From the NCBI GenBank assembly GCA_028289725.1, contig JANQOH010000124.1, forward strand, positions 1 to 31,286: a stretch of DNA of 31,286 nucleotides. Reading direction: 5' to 3'. The position numbers and the translations under genes are program-made. The notes below the pieces were generated by a model. That model saw only the letters and a list, made by a program, of their open reading frames with translations. It made no database searches and was not told where the DNA came from. This document shows positions 17,787 through 25,169 of the stretch, piece by piece. This stretch comes from Alphaproteobacteria bacterium (GTDB lineage Bacteria; Pseudomonadota; Alphaproteobacteria; UBA7887). Within the stretch, counting starts at the first letter, position 1, and every line of letters starts with the position of its first letter.

Positions 17787-19586
17787 TCAGCGTTTCCGCC
17801 AAATTTGCCAACTATCCGTCTCCGCAACCAGGTCGAAGAAAGAAGGGATATCGTCCTTGTAAATATCATTGAGGCCTGAAATCCGGCCGATCTGGAAGTA
17901 CACTTGCGGCACCGCAAGCAAAGTCACATCTTTGAAAATCACCTCGGGTTCAGGGTGCGCGTCGGCGGAGATGTTGCGGTTGACGTCCAACCAAGCCGGA
18001 ATGTGCTTGGGCGGCTCCACCTGATAGGCGTATGGGAGGATGTTCGAAAACCCGAGAAACAATGGCTTATCACCCGGCTGCATGTGCTGATTAAGCAGCT
18101 GATAAAGTTGCTCTTGGACTTTCCAGAAGACGCAGTCTTCGCGCGCATTGCACATATCCAACATGGCTGCGATGGACAAGTGGTCCGCATCACGCTCGGC
18201 CACATCGACGGTTCCGGTGGTCGCCGCGAATGTCGGATTGGGTAACGGTCGCACCCAGTCATGCTCCGAAGTGTCAAAAACCTGATAAACAATTCGGCAA
18301 ACCGGGATTTCCGGGTCATCGCAAAAGCTGCTCGGATGACTACCGACCCCGCCATGCTTGGTCGCCGAATAATATCGGGCTGACGAAACTGCGTCCGCGA
18401 GCATCGAGGTCATGATAAGTGCGACCGCACCGATCAATGGCGGCATGAATGACTTCCAGCGACGAACTTCGTCGTCATATGCGGTCTCATCAATCGCGCT
18501 CTGGGCGAGCACCAAGAGCGCTACGTAGCTCACCGCCAGCGCATTGTCGTGAACTTGATTCATGGCGACCACGCCGGCGACGAAGAGACCGAGACTGACG
18601 ATGACGTTCGCGCGCTTGACCGCCGGCGCTGCGACACTCAAACGCCAATAAATCACCAGGCAGGCTAGATAGAGCACAATCGTCAGACGGCTGTCGGCGA
18701 TGTCACGGAGCATCTTGCCGTACCGGATCGCCGGTCCGGCTGCCGCCGTGCTGGAAACATCGCCAAAGTACGCGGCGTTTATGCCGGCGAACCAATCAAC
18801 CAGGATGATCCCGGCACAAGCAATGGCCACCGCAAGTCCCGTCGAGAATCGGTTCCAAGGCGCGTAGTGAAAGGCGGCTATGATGCCCAGGACCGCGACG
18901 GCGGCAAATGTAACTTTCAGATAAATCAGCCAGAGTAGGAAAAATCCGATGACCGCACCATCGAGCCATCGACCTTTTTGGGTCCTGACCTGACGCGGTT
19001 CGACGAACATCGCCAGCAAGAGAACGGCCAATAAGGACAGGCCGATCTTGTTGTAGGCAGCGAGAAATGAGATTTCGCCAGGGATATCGCCTGGTGAGCG
19101 CGGCGAAATCACAAACAGAACGCTTGCGAGAACTGCCAAACCCAACAGGCCGCCGGAAAGCCGTGGCCGCAATAAGATCCATGCACCGACAACAATTGGT
19201 ACGACCGCGAGAAAATTCGCGACTATGGGCGTTCGTGCGTCCACGCCACCCATCAAGTCCGTGGCCCAACCCTGAATCAGCCAATATGTAACGCCGACAG
19301 GCGTTTGAAAATCTAAATGGGGAACGTGCCCATGGAGCCACCGCAGCGACATGTCCAAAGGCATTGCATAGTCAAATATCCAGCGATTCAGTGCGACCGA
19401 ATCGGCAAGCCATAGCGGAACCGCAACAAGCGCCAAGAACGGAATTACCAATGTGAATCCTAGGTAACGTGCATCGCGCATTCTTGCAGCGTGGAATAAG
19501 ACGCGTTCGGCAATGCGCCGACCCATCGCGCCCAAAGTGCCGCTCGCCCATCCCTCTATTCGGTCAACGGTTCGATCAATCATCAT
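17787..19586 (-). CDS. large polytopic membrane protein, possibly GT-C-like
   Basis: A 599-residue protein whose first roughly 400 residues hold about ten hydrophobic segments, followed by a soluble C-terminal part of about 190 residues that ends in SWQIWRKR. The first periplasmic loop after TM1 (YAMPLDMSLRWLHGHVPHLDFQTPVG) is acidic and aromatic, as in polyprenyl-phosphate-sugar dependent GT-C glycosyltransferases, but no diagnostic motif proves this. The soluble part has several cysteines (SSFCDDPEIPVCR, MCNAREDCVFW) suggestive of periplasmic disulfides. The start ATG-ATG has no clear ribosome binding site. It lies 59 bases downstream of the nucleotidyltransferase gene on the same strand, so a role in the same glycan pathway is inferred. 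Confidence 0.65.
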   Translation of the reverse strand: MMIDRTVDRIEGWASGTLGAMGRRIAERVLFHAARMRDARYLGFTLVIPFLALVAVPLWLADSVALNRWIFDYAMPLDMSLRWLHGHVPHLDFQTPVGVTYWLIQGWATDLMGGVDARTPIVANFLAVVPIVVGAWILLRPRLSGGLLGLAVLASVLFVISPRSPGDIPGEISFLAAYNKIGLSLLAVLLLAMFVEPRQVRTQKGRWLDGAVIGFFLLWLIYLKVTFAAVAVLGIIAAFHYAPWNRFSTGLAVAIACAGIILVDWFAGINAAYFGDVSSTAAAGPAIRYGKMLRDIADSRLTIVLYLACLVIYWRLSVAAPAVKRANVIVSLGLFVAGVVAMNQVHDNALAVSYVALLVLAQSAIDETAYDDEVRRWKSFMPPLIGAVALIMTSMLADAVSSARYYSATKHGGVGSHPSSFCDDPEIPVCRIVYQVFDTSEHDWVRPLPNPTFAATTGTVDVAERDADHLSIAAMLDMCNAREDCVFWKVQEQLYQLLNQHMQPGDKPLFLGFSNILPYAYQVEPPKHIPAWLDVNRNISADAHPEPEVIFKDVTLLAVPQVYFQIGRISGLNDIYKDDIPSFFDLVAETDSWQIWRKR

Positions 19587-19645
19587 CTGCTTGGATCTTG
19601 GTATTTAGTATGGCAATAAAGAATGAATGCGCGACTATTGCCCGG

Positions 19646-20407
19646 CTATGTCGTGGTTGTCGTAAGGCTTGGACCGCGACTCTGCACCGCCGATGCCGCA
19701 TCAAATCTTGTCAGTTCGTCTGGCGTCCCTAACGGAACAACGGCTTGCACAGGCACATCACTGATTGTGACCTCATGGCCAGCGGCAATAAGGTCATTGT
19801 AGATTGGCGCTATGTAGCGTTCTCGAAGACTTGCGCCCGGACCTCTGTCGTAATGAGATTCATAGGCCCATTCGTAGAGGTCCGCACTGCCAAACCAGTA
19901 AAGACCGATGGATGCAAAATCGGAGATTCTCTCTTTCTCGCGCACTTCAGCAGCGTGTCCGTGTTTATCCAGTCGGACGAAGCTCCAATGTGATCCGGGC
20001 GCCCGGAAGCACGGGATCCAACCATCGCCCCTGATTTGCTCCAGCCCAATGAACCGGGGATCGACATAGGTGTCGATATTGTAGATGAGCAGAGGCGCCG
20101 CCGCGTCCCAAATCGTGTTTGCCCGGATGGCGGTCGTTGCCTGGCCATCCGTTGCTTCCGCGAGAGGTACAAAAATGGGATCCGGCGCATTCATGCTAAC
20201 CAATTCATCCGAGATAAACGCGGCCGGATCATGTTCGTCTCGTACGATGAAAATAAGCTTCTCACAGTGTGGCCAGATGTTCGCCAAGCTTGCCATCGAC
20301 CAGTGGAAAAGGGATTGCCCCCTCGCCCGCAGCATGAATTTGGGCCGATCGTAGCCGGCGCGCCGGAACCGTTCACCGGACCCGGCCATGGTAATAACGA
20401 TATTCAT
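19646..20407 (-). CDS. sugar nucleotidyltransferase-like protein
   Basis: A 253-residue GT-A fold nucleotidyltransferase. The N-terminal signature is ITMAGSGERFRRAGYDRPKFML, the NTP-binding loop with the conserved PK of sugar-phosphate nucleotidylyltransferases. A possible metal site lies in LIYNIDTYVDP (about residues 107-117), and PLGTPDEL near the C-terminus is also typical. It would activate a phosphorylated sugar or small molecule with an NTP. Its ATG overlaps the HAD phosphatase stop by four bases (ATGA), so the two are translationally coupled. Related proteins occur in capsule gene clusters. The base and substrate are not readable. The tail ends in a run of threonines. Confidence 0.8.
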   Translation of the reverse strand: MNIVITMAGSGERFRRAGYDRPKFMLRARGQSLFHWSMASLANIWPHCEKLIFIVRDEHDPAAFISDELVSMNAPDPIFVPLAEATDGQATTAIRANTIWDAAAPLLIYNIDTYVDPRFIGLEQIRGDGWIPCFRAPGSHWSFVRLDKHGHAAEVREKERISDFASIGLYWFGSADLYEWAYESHYDRGPGASLRERYIAPIYNDLIAAGHEVTISDVPVQAVVPLGTPDELTRFDAASAVQSRGPSLTTTTT

Positions 20408-20823
20408 GCCGTCTCGGTTGCGAGTTCGCCGAGACCGATTTGATCCTTGTCGATCAAGTCCTTCAATTCCGCGGCGCTATGATTCAAGAATTCGTTGGGA
20501 CGCACGGCGCGGTCGTCAACGTAGAACCCTTCGTGCCCGGCCCAGGGTTTGCCGAAATGGAGCTCATCGTACGGTATGTCCCATTTCTCCAGCCAATTGA
20601 TCAGGGTCGGCGCCGTGTGCTTGTTGATCAGGCCCAAATTGCCATCATAGCTGCGCATGTTGCGGGCCGTATGGAGAATGATGCGGTAACCGTCCGCGCG
20701 CCATTGCCGCAGGCGCCGGACCATTGCGTCGTAGGGCCGTAAGTCTTCGTACTGATCGGAATCGGATTTGACGGGACATAGCGTGCCGTCGATGTCGATG
20801 ACCAAAGCGCGATGCCTATCCAT
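20404..20823 (-). CDS. HAD-family phosphatase, EcbF/BcbF capsule-type
   Basis: A compact 139-residue HAD hydrolase. Motif I is LVIDIDGTLCP with Asp10 and Asp12, motif II is the Thr of ILHTARN, a Lys follows in LHFGKPW, and motif IV is FYVDDRAV. There is no room for a cap domain, as in the short capsule-biosynthesis phosphatases of the EcbF/BcbF group, which remove phosphate from a small sugar phosphate. ATG at 20823 overlaps the last codons of the upstream kinase gene (ATGGATAG), and its own stop overlaps the nucleotidyltransferase start, so the three genes form a coupled set. Confidence 0.85.
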   Translation of the reverse strand: MDRHRALVIDIDGTLCPVKSDSDQYEDLRPYDAMVRRLRQWRADGYRIILHTARNMRSYDGNLGLINKHTAPTLINWLEKWDIPYDELHFGKPWAGHEGFYVDDRAVRPNEFLNHSAAELKDLIDKDQIGLGELATETA

Positions 20824-21991
20824 TTCGCCGAAGCTCCTCGAGGATCTCGGCTGCGCGGAGCACAAACGCCAGAACTTTTCGCGGATCGTCCTTGTGCAAC
20901 GGCAACATGGACAAGAACAACGATGCCTCGCGGAGCCGTATGCCGTAAAGATCGTAGCCTTTTTCCTCTAAAACGCGTTGAAAAACTGTTTGTAGTTTGC
21001 GGCAATCCGGACCGTTCAGCACGAGCTTCGGCGAAAGTGTTTCGTCAACTTCAATAGTGAACAAATTATTATTGATGATATCGTAGTTTCCGAACACGGA
21101 GTGAGAGATCTTTGCAACGTCGTAAGACGGGTCAGTCCAGATTTCCGATTCGTCGAGCGCGCCTTTGGGGTCGACAAACTTCGTGATGCGCGTCGCTTTG
21201 TCGTACAGAATGTTGGAGAAACAGAGGTCACCATGACCGACAGCCGCGACTGTTTGATCAGCCTGTGCTCTCTTCCAATACCGTCCGAACAAAGCTTCAT
21301 AGTCGGCGACCAACGCCTCTATGCCGTCACACTCCGGCAACATCCTCACGGCGGCATCGATGGACTCGTACAATGCATCGCCTTGGAACTCGCGGAGTCG
21401 CGCGCGGACTTTTTCGACATAGAGTTGGCGCGCCATCTCGTTTGCTTGTTCGTTGCCGACATTGCGCGTCGAACGCATCTCAACAAAAGCCATCAGCTTT
21501 TGTGCGAATCGCTCAAATTCCAGCGGCTCGATGGCGCCGTGGATCCAAATCAGCGCCATGTCGGCGATGCCCAGGCGCTCCATTTGGTAACTGGCTTCCC
21601 GGCCATGGTCCTGAAAATTATAGGGTTGGACGAACCAGTGTTTCATCGCCTCGGGCAACAAACCGTAGAAGCGATATTCGCGTTCCAGCTTGCTCTTGTC
21701 GGGCGAGCGCTTGGTCACCGTTAACTCATCGCCTTCGACGCGGTTGAAGTAGCGCGTCTCAAATCCGCCGGAGAAATAGGTCAGAAACACACCGATGTCG
21801 GACAGATCGACAAGCATGTCGTCCGGCAGCATGATCTCCGCCGCGGGATGGAAGTCGTTCGCGGTGACATCGGCACCGGCATCCAGGAGTGATAAGAATG
21901 TCTGATACTCGTTCGGATCGTGAAAACCGCTGATGGTCGGATTGACATGGGCATTGAACAAGGTCCCATCGGCCAATCCGATCTTGCGCAA
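20816..21991 (-). CDS. APH/choline-kinase-like phosphotransferase (3' part of a stop-interrupted gene)
   Basis: A kinase of the aminoglycoside phosphotransferase fold. Numbering from TTG 21991, a likely ATP-site Lys is in LTVTKRS (about 94), a helix-C Glu in KLEREYRFYG, the catalytic loop is HGDLCFSN (253-260) and the metal Asp is in KFVDPKG (274). The catalytic module is therefore complete. The 75 residues before it are not part of a kinase fold. The frame continues upstream of 21991 with protein-like codons (CYVHYRANG, DEGALDLFLRK) as far as the TAA at 22058, and no ATG or GTG lies in between. Either TTG 21991 is the start, or this is the 3' part of a longer gene broken at 22058. The sequence downstream overlaps the HAD gene by 8 bases. 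Confidence 0.75.
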   Translation of the reverse strand: MRKIGLADGTLFNAHVNPTISGFHDPNEYQTFLSLLDAGADVTANDFHPAAEIMLPDDMLVDLSDIGVFLTYFSGGFETRYFNRVEGDELTVTKRSPDKSKLEREYRFYGLLPEAMKHWFVQPYNFQDHGREASYQMERLGIADMALIWIHGAIEPLEFERFAQKLMAFVEMRSTRNVGNEQANEMARQLYVEKVRARLREFQGDALYESIDAAVRMLPECDGIEALVADYEALFGRYWKRAQADQTVAAVGHGDLCFSNILYDKATRITKFVDPKGALDESEIWTDPSYDVAKISHSVFGNYDIINNNLFTIEVDETLSPKLVLNGPDCRKLQTVFQRVLEEKGYDLYGIRLREASLFLSMLPLHKDDPRKVLAFVLRAAEILEELRRNG

Positions 21992-22057
21992 GAAAAGATC
22001 CAGGGCGCCTTCGTCTATGATCGCGCCATTGGCGCGGTAATGGACATAGCAAGTCTT

Positions 22058-22327
22058 TTAGGATCCGGTTCGCAAGCTTCGTTTCAGAGCATTCACGTCC
22101 GCGGAATCCCGCAATATCGTCACCGCGTCCGGCTCAGCCCTTCGCGCCGCGGCGAGAACCGTGTCCGCCAAACTGCGGCGATTTCGCATCACGCTACCGT
22201 AGGACCGCTGACCAACGATGCGTGCGATGTCCTCGGCCACAAATGCGCGGTCGTCATAGACGAAATGAATGCCGTTTCGCGCGCCCGTGCCGCGTTCAGG
22301 TCGGCTGGCTTGCGTCGCCACGAACAT
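22058..22327 (-). pseudogene. 5' fragment of the interrupted kinase gene
   Basis: An 89-residue reading frame from ATG 22327 (MFVATQASRPERG) that ends at TAA 22058-22060. It is in the same frame as the downstream phosphotransferase, and reading through the TAA joins VTILRDSADVNALKRSL to CYVHYRANG without any other stop. Nothing in it is recognisable as a complete domain. It overlaps the 3' end of the flippase-like gene by 32 bases. The simplest reading is one gene of about 500 codons with a nonsense change or a sequencing error. A genuine short ORF followed by a separate kinase gene is the alternative. Confidence 0.55.
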
Positions 22328-23264
22328 AGTGCGGCCTCCTCCTGGCGTTGTATTCGGTCGCGATATGGAAGTCGCGCACGCGAACAAAACTGTAGTAGAG
22401 CAGTAGCGGCGCGCTCGCGATGGCGATGACCGCGAAGGTCATGACAAAATAAACTTCGATGGCCGCCGTCGCTTGCGCGCCCCCGTCCACGAGCAAACTG
22501 TTGAGAGCCCGCAACAGATCTCCGGGGAAATCCGCGGCCGATGGCCCGGCAAACAAATTGACGATCAGCCCCATCGTCGCAATCTCGAGCGCCCAAACCA
22601 CGAAGCTGATCAAAGCCAGTACGATCGCGCGGCCGTGTAACATGCGATGCATATCACGCCAAAGGTCGTCGATGCCCGCCGCAATACGCAAAGCGGCAAG
22701 GCCGCGCCGTCCGCGACTACGCGTCGCCGCCAAGTACCGAAGGTAACGCGCGAAACCCGGCAATCCCCGATACAGCAACGCCCCGAGGACGATCACGGCG
22801 GACAACGCGACGAGCAGCACCGTCGTGTCCTCAATGATCGACCCGTCCAGCATGAGTCCATAGAGCAGTAGCCACGACAGGATGATGGCGTCGAAAAACC
22901 GTTCGGTAGCAATAACCACGACTGCGAGGCGCGAGCTCTTCAGGGCGTGCGTAATCTCCGTGAACCGGAACGCTTCACCGAGCTTCAACGGAAACATGCG
23001 GTTGACGAACGTCAACGTGGCATACAGCGCCAAGATCCGTGTAAATGACCGCTCAAACTCAAGCAGTATCACGTACAGGCGAACACCGCGCACGACATGC
23101 GAGCCTAGATAGACGAGCGCGATGAGCGCCAATCCAGTCCATAGTTCGCCGACTGGACGTCCAAACGAGGCGTGTTTGAAAATGTACGCGGCAAGCAACA
23201 GCGCGCCCGCAAGGTAAATCGAAAAAAGCACGAAGCTTGCGATATGTAGACGCCGCGCCCACAT
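22296..23264 (-). CDS. flippase-like membrane protein (LPG-synthase TM domain family)
   Basis: A 322-residue polytopic protein with about eight hydrophobic segments. It resembles the lysylphosphatidylglycerol-synthase transmembrane / UPF0104 family, with FVNRMFPLKLGEAFRFTEIT as the recognisable core (compare the N-x-x-x-P-x-x-x-G-E-x-x-R pattern of this family) and later VDGGAQATAAIEVYFV. Many members occur with glycosyltransferases and are thought to move lipid-linked substrates. The start is GTG 23267 or ATG 23264, the latter sharing a base with the upstream stop (TGATG). Its position between a GT2 gene and a kinase gene supports a role in lipid-linked sugar handling, but transport itself is inferred. 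Confidence 0.8.
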   Translation of the reverse strand: MWARRLHIASFVLFSIYLAGALLLAAYIFKHASFGRPVGELWTGLALIALVYLGSHVVRGVRLYVILLEFERSFTRILALYATLTFVNRMFPLKLGEAFRFTEITHALKSSRLAVVVIATERFFDAIILSWLLLYGLMLDGSIIEDTTVLLVALSAVIVLGALLYRGLPGFARYLRYLAATRSRGRRGLAALRIAAGIDDLWRDMHRMLHGRAIVLALISFVVWALEIATMGLIVNLFAGPSAADFPGDLLRALNSLLVDGGAQATAAIEVYFVMTFAVIAIASAPLLLYYSFVRVRDFHIATEYNARRRPHYVRGDASQPT

Positions 23265-24079
23265 CACTCAGCCGCCGCCATGGATTGGGGAACGGGCGAA
23301 AAAACGTCATAGGGATAGTCGTCGCGTTCGACATCACGATGTTCCGCCGCGACAAAGCGCTTGGCTGACAAAGAGTAAGATGCCAACAACCGCAAGGAGC
23401 GCATGGCTTGCCGCACCAACCTGACATTTGAAATCTGATCGTCTTCTCGCCACTCGATCGGGAAGAACTTGAGACGATGACGCAAATGGCAATGCGCCAA
23501 TATCATGCCGTAGTTGAACGTCAGGTCATCAGTGAATCGATGATAAAACCGGTCAGTCAGAATCGCCGTCCGATAAAGGTTGAGCCCGGCCCCAAGGTCA
23601 TACAAACGTCGCCGAACGACGAGAGAAAACAGCGCATTGAAAAGTCGGTTGCCAAGCTTACGAATTAACGAGTAACCCACTAAAGAGGATTGCGGATGAA
23701 AGCGTGCGCCGAGCAAACAATCGACTTCGGTGTGTGCGCCTTGCTCAACGAGCGGAATGAGATCGCGAATGCGCCCCTGGTCGTCACCATGCAAGACCGC
23801 GACATAGTCGTGCCCATTCCGCATGGCATAGGCGAACGCGACTTTGTGAGATCCACCGAGGCCGTAGTTCTCACAGTTCCGCAAAACTTTGATGCGCGGA
23901 TCGCCAATTCGCGCGATCTCGGCGAGTGCGACGTTTTCCGTACCATCGGTGCTCCGGTTGTTCACCACAATGATTTCCGCGAACAGGCTGCGAACCGAAG
24001 CGTCGAGCTGTCCCAAGACGCGGACAAGCTGCTTCTCGCAGTTGTAAGACGGTATGAACAAGAGGATCGAACCCGACAT
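23264..24079 (-). CDS. GT2 glycosyltransferase, dolichyl/polyprenyl-phosphate-sugar synthase-like
   Basis: A 271-residue GT-A family 2 transferase. It starts ILLFIPSYNCEKQLVRVL, with VVNNRSTDGT at about residue 40, NYGLGGSHKVAFAYAM near 72 and the metal-binding region VLHGDDQGR at about 93-101. This layout, with no C-terminal membrane domain visible, fits enzymes that move a sugar to polyprenyl phosphate or to a lipid acceptor. It is the first gene of the minus-strand glycan operon. The start ATG 24079 has only a weak GGA signal. The sugar is unknown. Confidence 0.85.
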   Translation of the reverse strand: MSGSILLFIPSYNCEKQLVRVLGQLDASVRSLFAEIIVVNNRSTDGTENVALAEIARIGDPRIKVLRNCENYGLGGSHKVAFAYAMRNGHDYVAVLHGDDQGRIRDLIPLVEQGAHTEVDCLLGARFHPQSSLVGYSLIRKLGNRLFNALFSLVVRRRLYDLGAGLNLYRTAILTDRFYHRFTDDLTFNYGMILAHCHLRHRLKFFPIEWREDDQISNVRLVRQAMRSLRLLASYSLSAKRFVAAEHRDVERDDYPYDVFSPVPQSMAAAE

Positions 24080-24280
24080 TTTCCGGACGCGACATTCCTA
24101 ACTCGTGAGCGGCGGCGTCTCGCCTGGTCCTACCAGTCGCGGCGTGCTTGATTACGCGCCCGTTTCGACATGCGAGACAGTTATTAAGTTAGGGCTACGA
24201 CAGTATTTTTCGAACTTCTCGGCGGCCACCTTGGTCCAAGAAACCTGCCCAATGCGAGAACTCCCCGGCGCCAAACAAAA

Positions 24281-24309
24281 ACGCCCTCGGCCAAGGAAGC
24301 CGAGGGCGT
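24281..24309 (-). terminator. strong 11-bp bidirectional terminator
   Basis: ACGCCCTCGGC (24281-24291) and GCCGAGGGCGT (24299-24309) pair perfectly around a 7-base loop. On the minus strand TTTTGTTTG follows, which ends the Flp pilin transcript 41 bases after its stop. On the plus strand CTTTT follows. This insulates the pilin gene from the glycan operon. Confidence 0.85.
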
Positions 24310-24349
24310 CTTTTCCCGCACCACGTTGAGGGGCGTGGTGCCAGATGGC

Positions 24350-24535
24350 TTAGTTAGACTGAGCCGATTTCAGCTTGTTGCCGACCACCGAGAAGGTGTC
24401 ATTCAGCTCAGTACCGACCGTGGTCACCGCCACGATGATCACAACGGCGATCAGGGCAGCAATCAAACCATATTCGATGGCCGTGGCGCCGTCTTCGCTC
24501 TTGCGAAAGCGACGAATACGAGCAAGAAGTTTCAT
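24350..24535 (-). CDS. Flp-family type IVb pilin
   Basis: A 61-residue prepilin of the Flp/Fap family, subunit of tight-adherence (Tad) pili. The leader MKLLARIRRFRKSEDG is basic; cleavage is expected after Gly16, before ATAIEYGLIAALIAVVIIVAV, with Glu at position +5 of the mature protein and the Tyr next to it, as is diagnostic for type IVb pilins. GGAGG stands 10 bases before the ATG, and a good terminator follows. The assembly genes (cpaA-F, tadBC, rcpA) are absent from this window, so processing and export must be encoded elsewhere. A TATAAA-like element is present at 24588-24593 on the minus strand, a possible -10 region. Confidence 0.93.
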   Translation of the reverse strand: MKLLARIRRFRKSEDGATAIEYGLIAALIAVVIIVAVTTVGTELNDTFSVVGNKLKSAQSN

Positions 24536-25169
24536 TTTCCGAAGTCCTCCGGTTTGCAGGTCTTAGTTAGGAGCGATACATCCGATTTTTATAGACCACG
24601 TTAAAGTAAATCATTTTTAACGCGTTTCTATTTTAGAAAGTGATCGTCGTCACAAAATATCTATCAATTTCTTACTTATGAAATGATCTCTATATTTTTC
24701 TTATTATTCGCGTCGTTAAAGTTTCGTAATGTAAAATTTATTTGGCCTAAGTTTTTATTTAAGGCCACTACCGATAATCTATTTAGGGTAAACCCCAACG
24801 AAGGCAAATTAAAAAACGCCTTGGTGCCAAACCACACCAGGATTCGCGCGCCGAAGAGGTCAAGTACTCCAAGGAACTTAGGGCAATTCCTACATTTTCA
24901 ACGGCCATTCCGAAGCCGAACCGACGCGTCGAAATTTTTTTGAACGGCTGTCTTTGTTCTTTAGGCATCCCGGCAGGTTTGCAGGATGACTGAAGACCGA
25001 TGCCGGAACGGTTGCGGTCTTCCCCGGCAAAGCCCTCGTCGTTGGATCAAGTCGAAATATCTTGAGTCCTGAGCCGAACGTTTCCGCCCTTGCGAGACAG
25101 CGTTGCGGCCAAGAAGTGCGCCAAACGCGCGAGAGTTAGCCAAATCAAATCCAGTCGGGAACGCAACCA
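24536..25169. other. AT-rich spacer between pilin and GGDEF-EAL genes
   Basis: 634 bases without a convincing gene. From 24601 to 24780 I count 49 G/C in 180 bases (about 27%), far below the flanking genes. It contains a bulged inverted repeat TGGCCT/AGGCCA (24743-24767). The G+C recovers after about 24830. Near the right end lies the nested hairpin at 24992-25022. The spacer should hold divergent promoters for the pilin and GGDEF-EAL genes. A plus-strand frame at 24683-24943 has low-complexity, AT-driven content and I do not believe it. Confidence 0.6.
24992..25022 (+). repeat. nested inverted repeat upstream of GGDEF-EAL gene
   Basis: GAAGACCG (24992-24999) pairs exactly with CGGTCTTC (25015-25022). 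Inside, after a symmetric 3x3 internal loop, CCG-GAA-CGG forms a small second stem. It lies about 150 bases before the coding start. It could be a structured RNA leader, a factor-independent terminator without a T-tail, or an operator. Confidence 0.4.

Noticed and set aside
24683..24943. Plus-strand 86-codon frame in the AT-rich island
   Set aside because: Phe/Lys/Arg-rich composition follows from base content, there is no ribosome binding site, and its 3' half runs into GC-normal sequence with a changed composition.
24992..25022. Cyclic di-GMP riboswitch before the GGDEF-EAL gene
   Set aside because: The structure is only 31 bases and lacks the conserved GEMM core and tetraloop receptor; only a plain hairpin can be supported.
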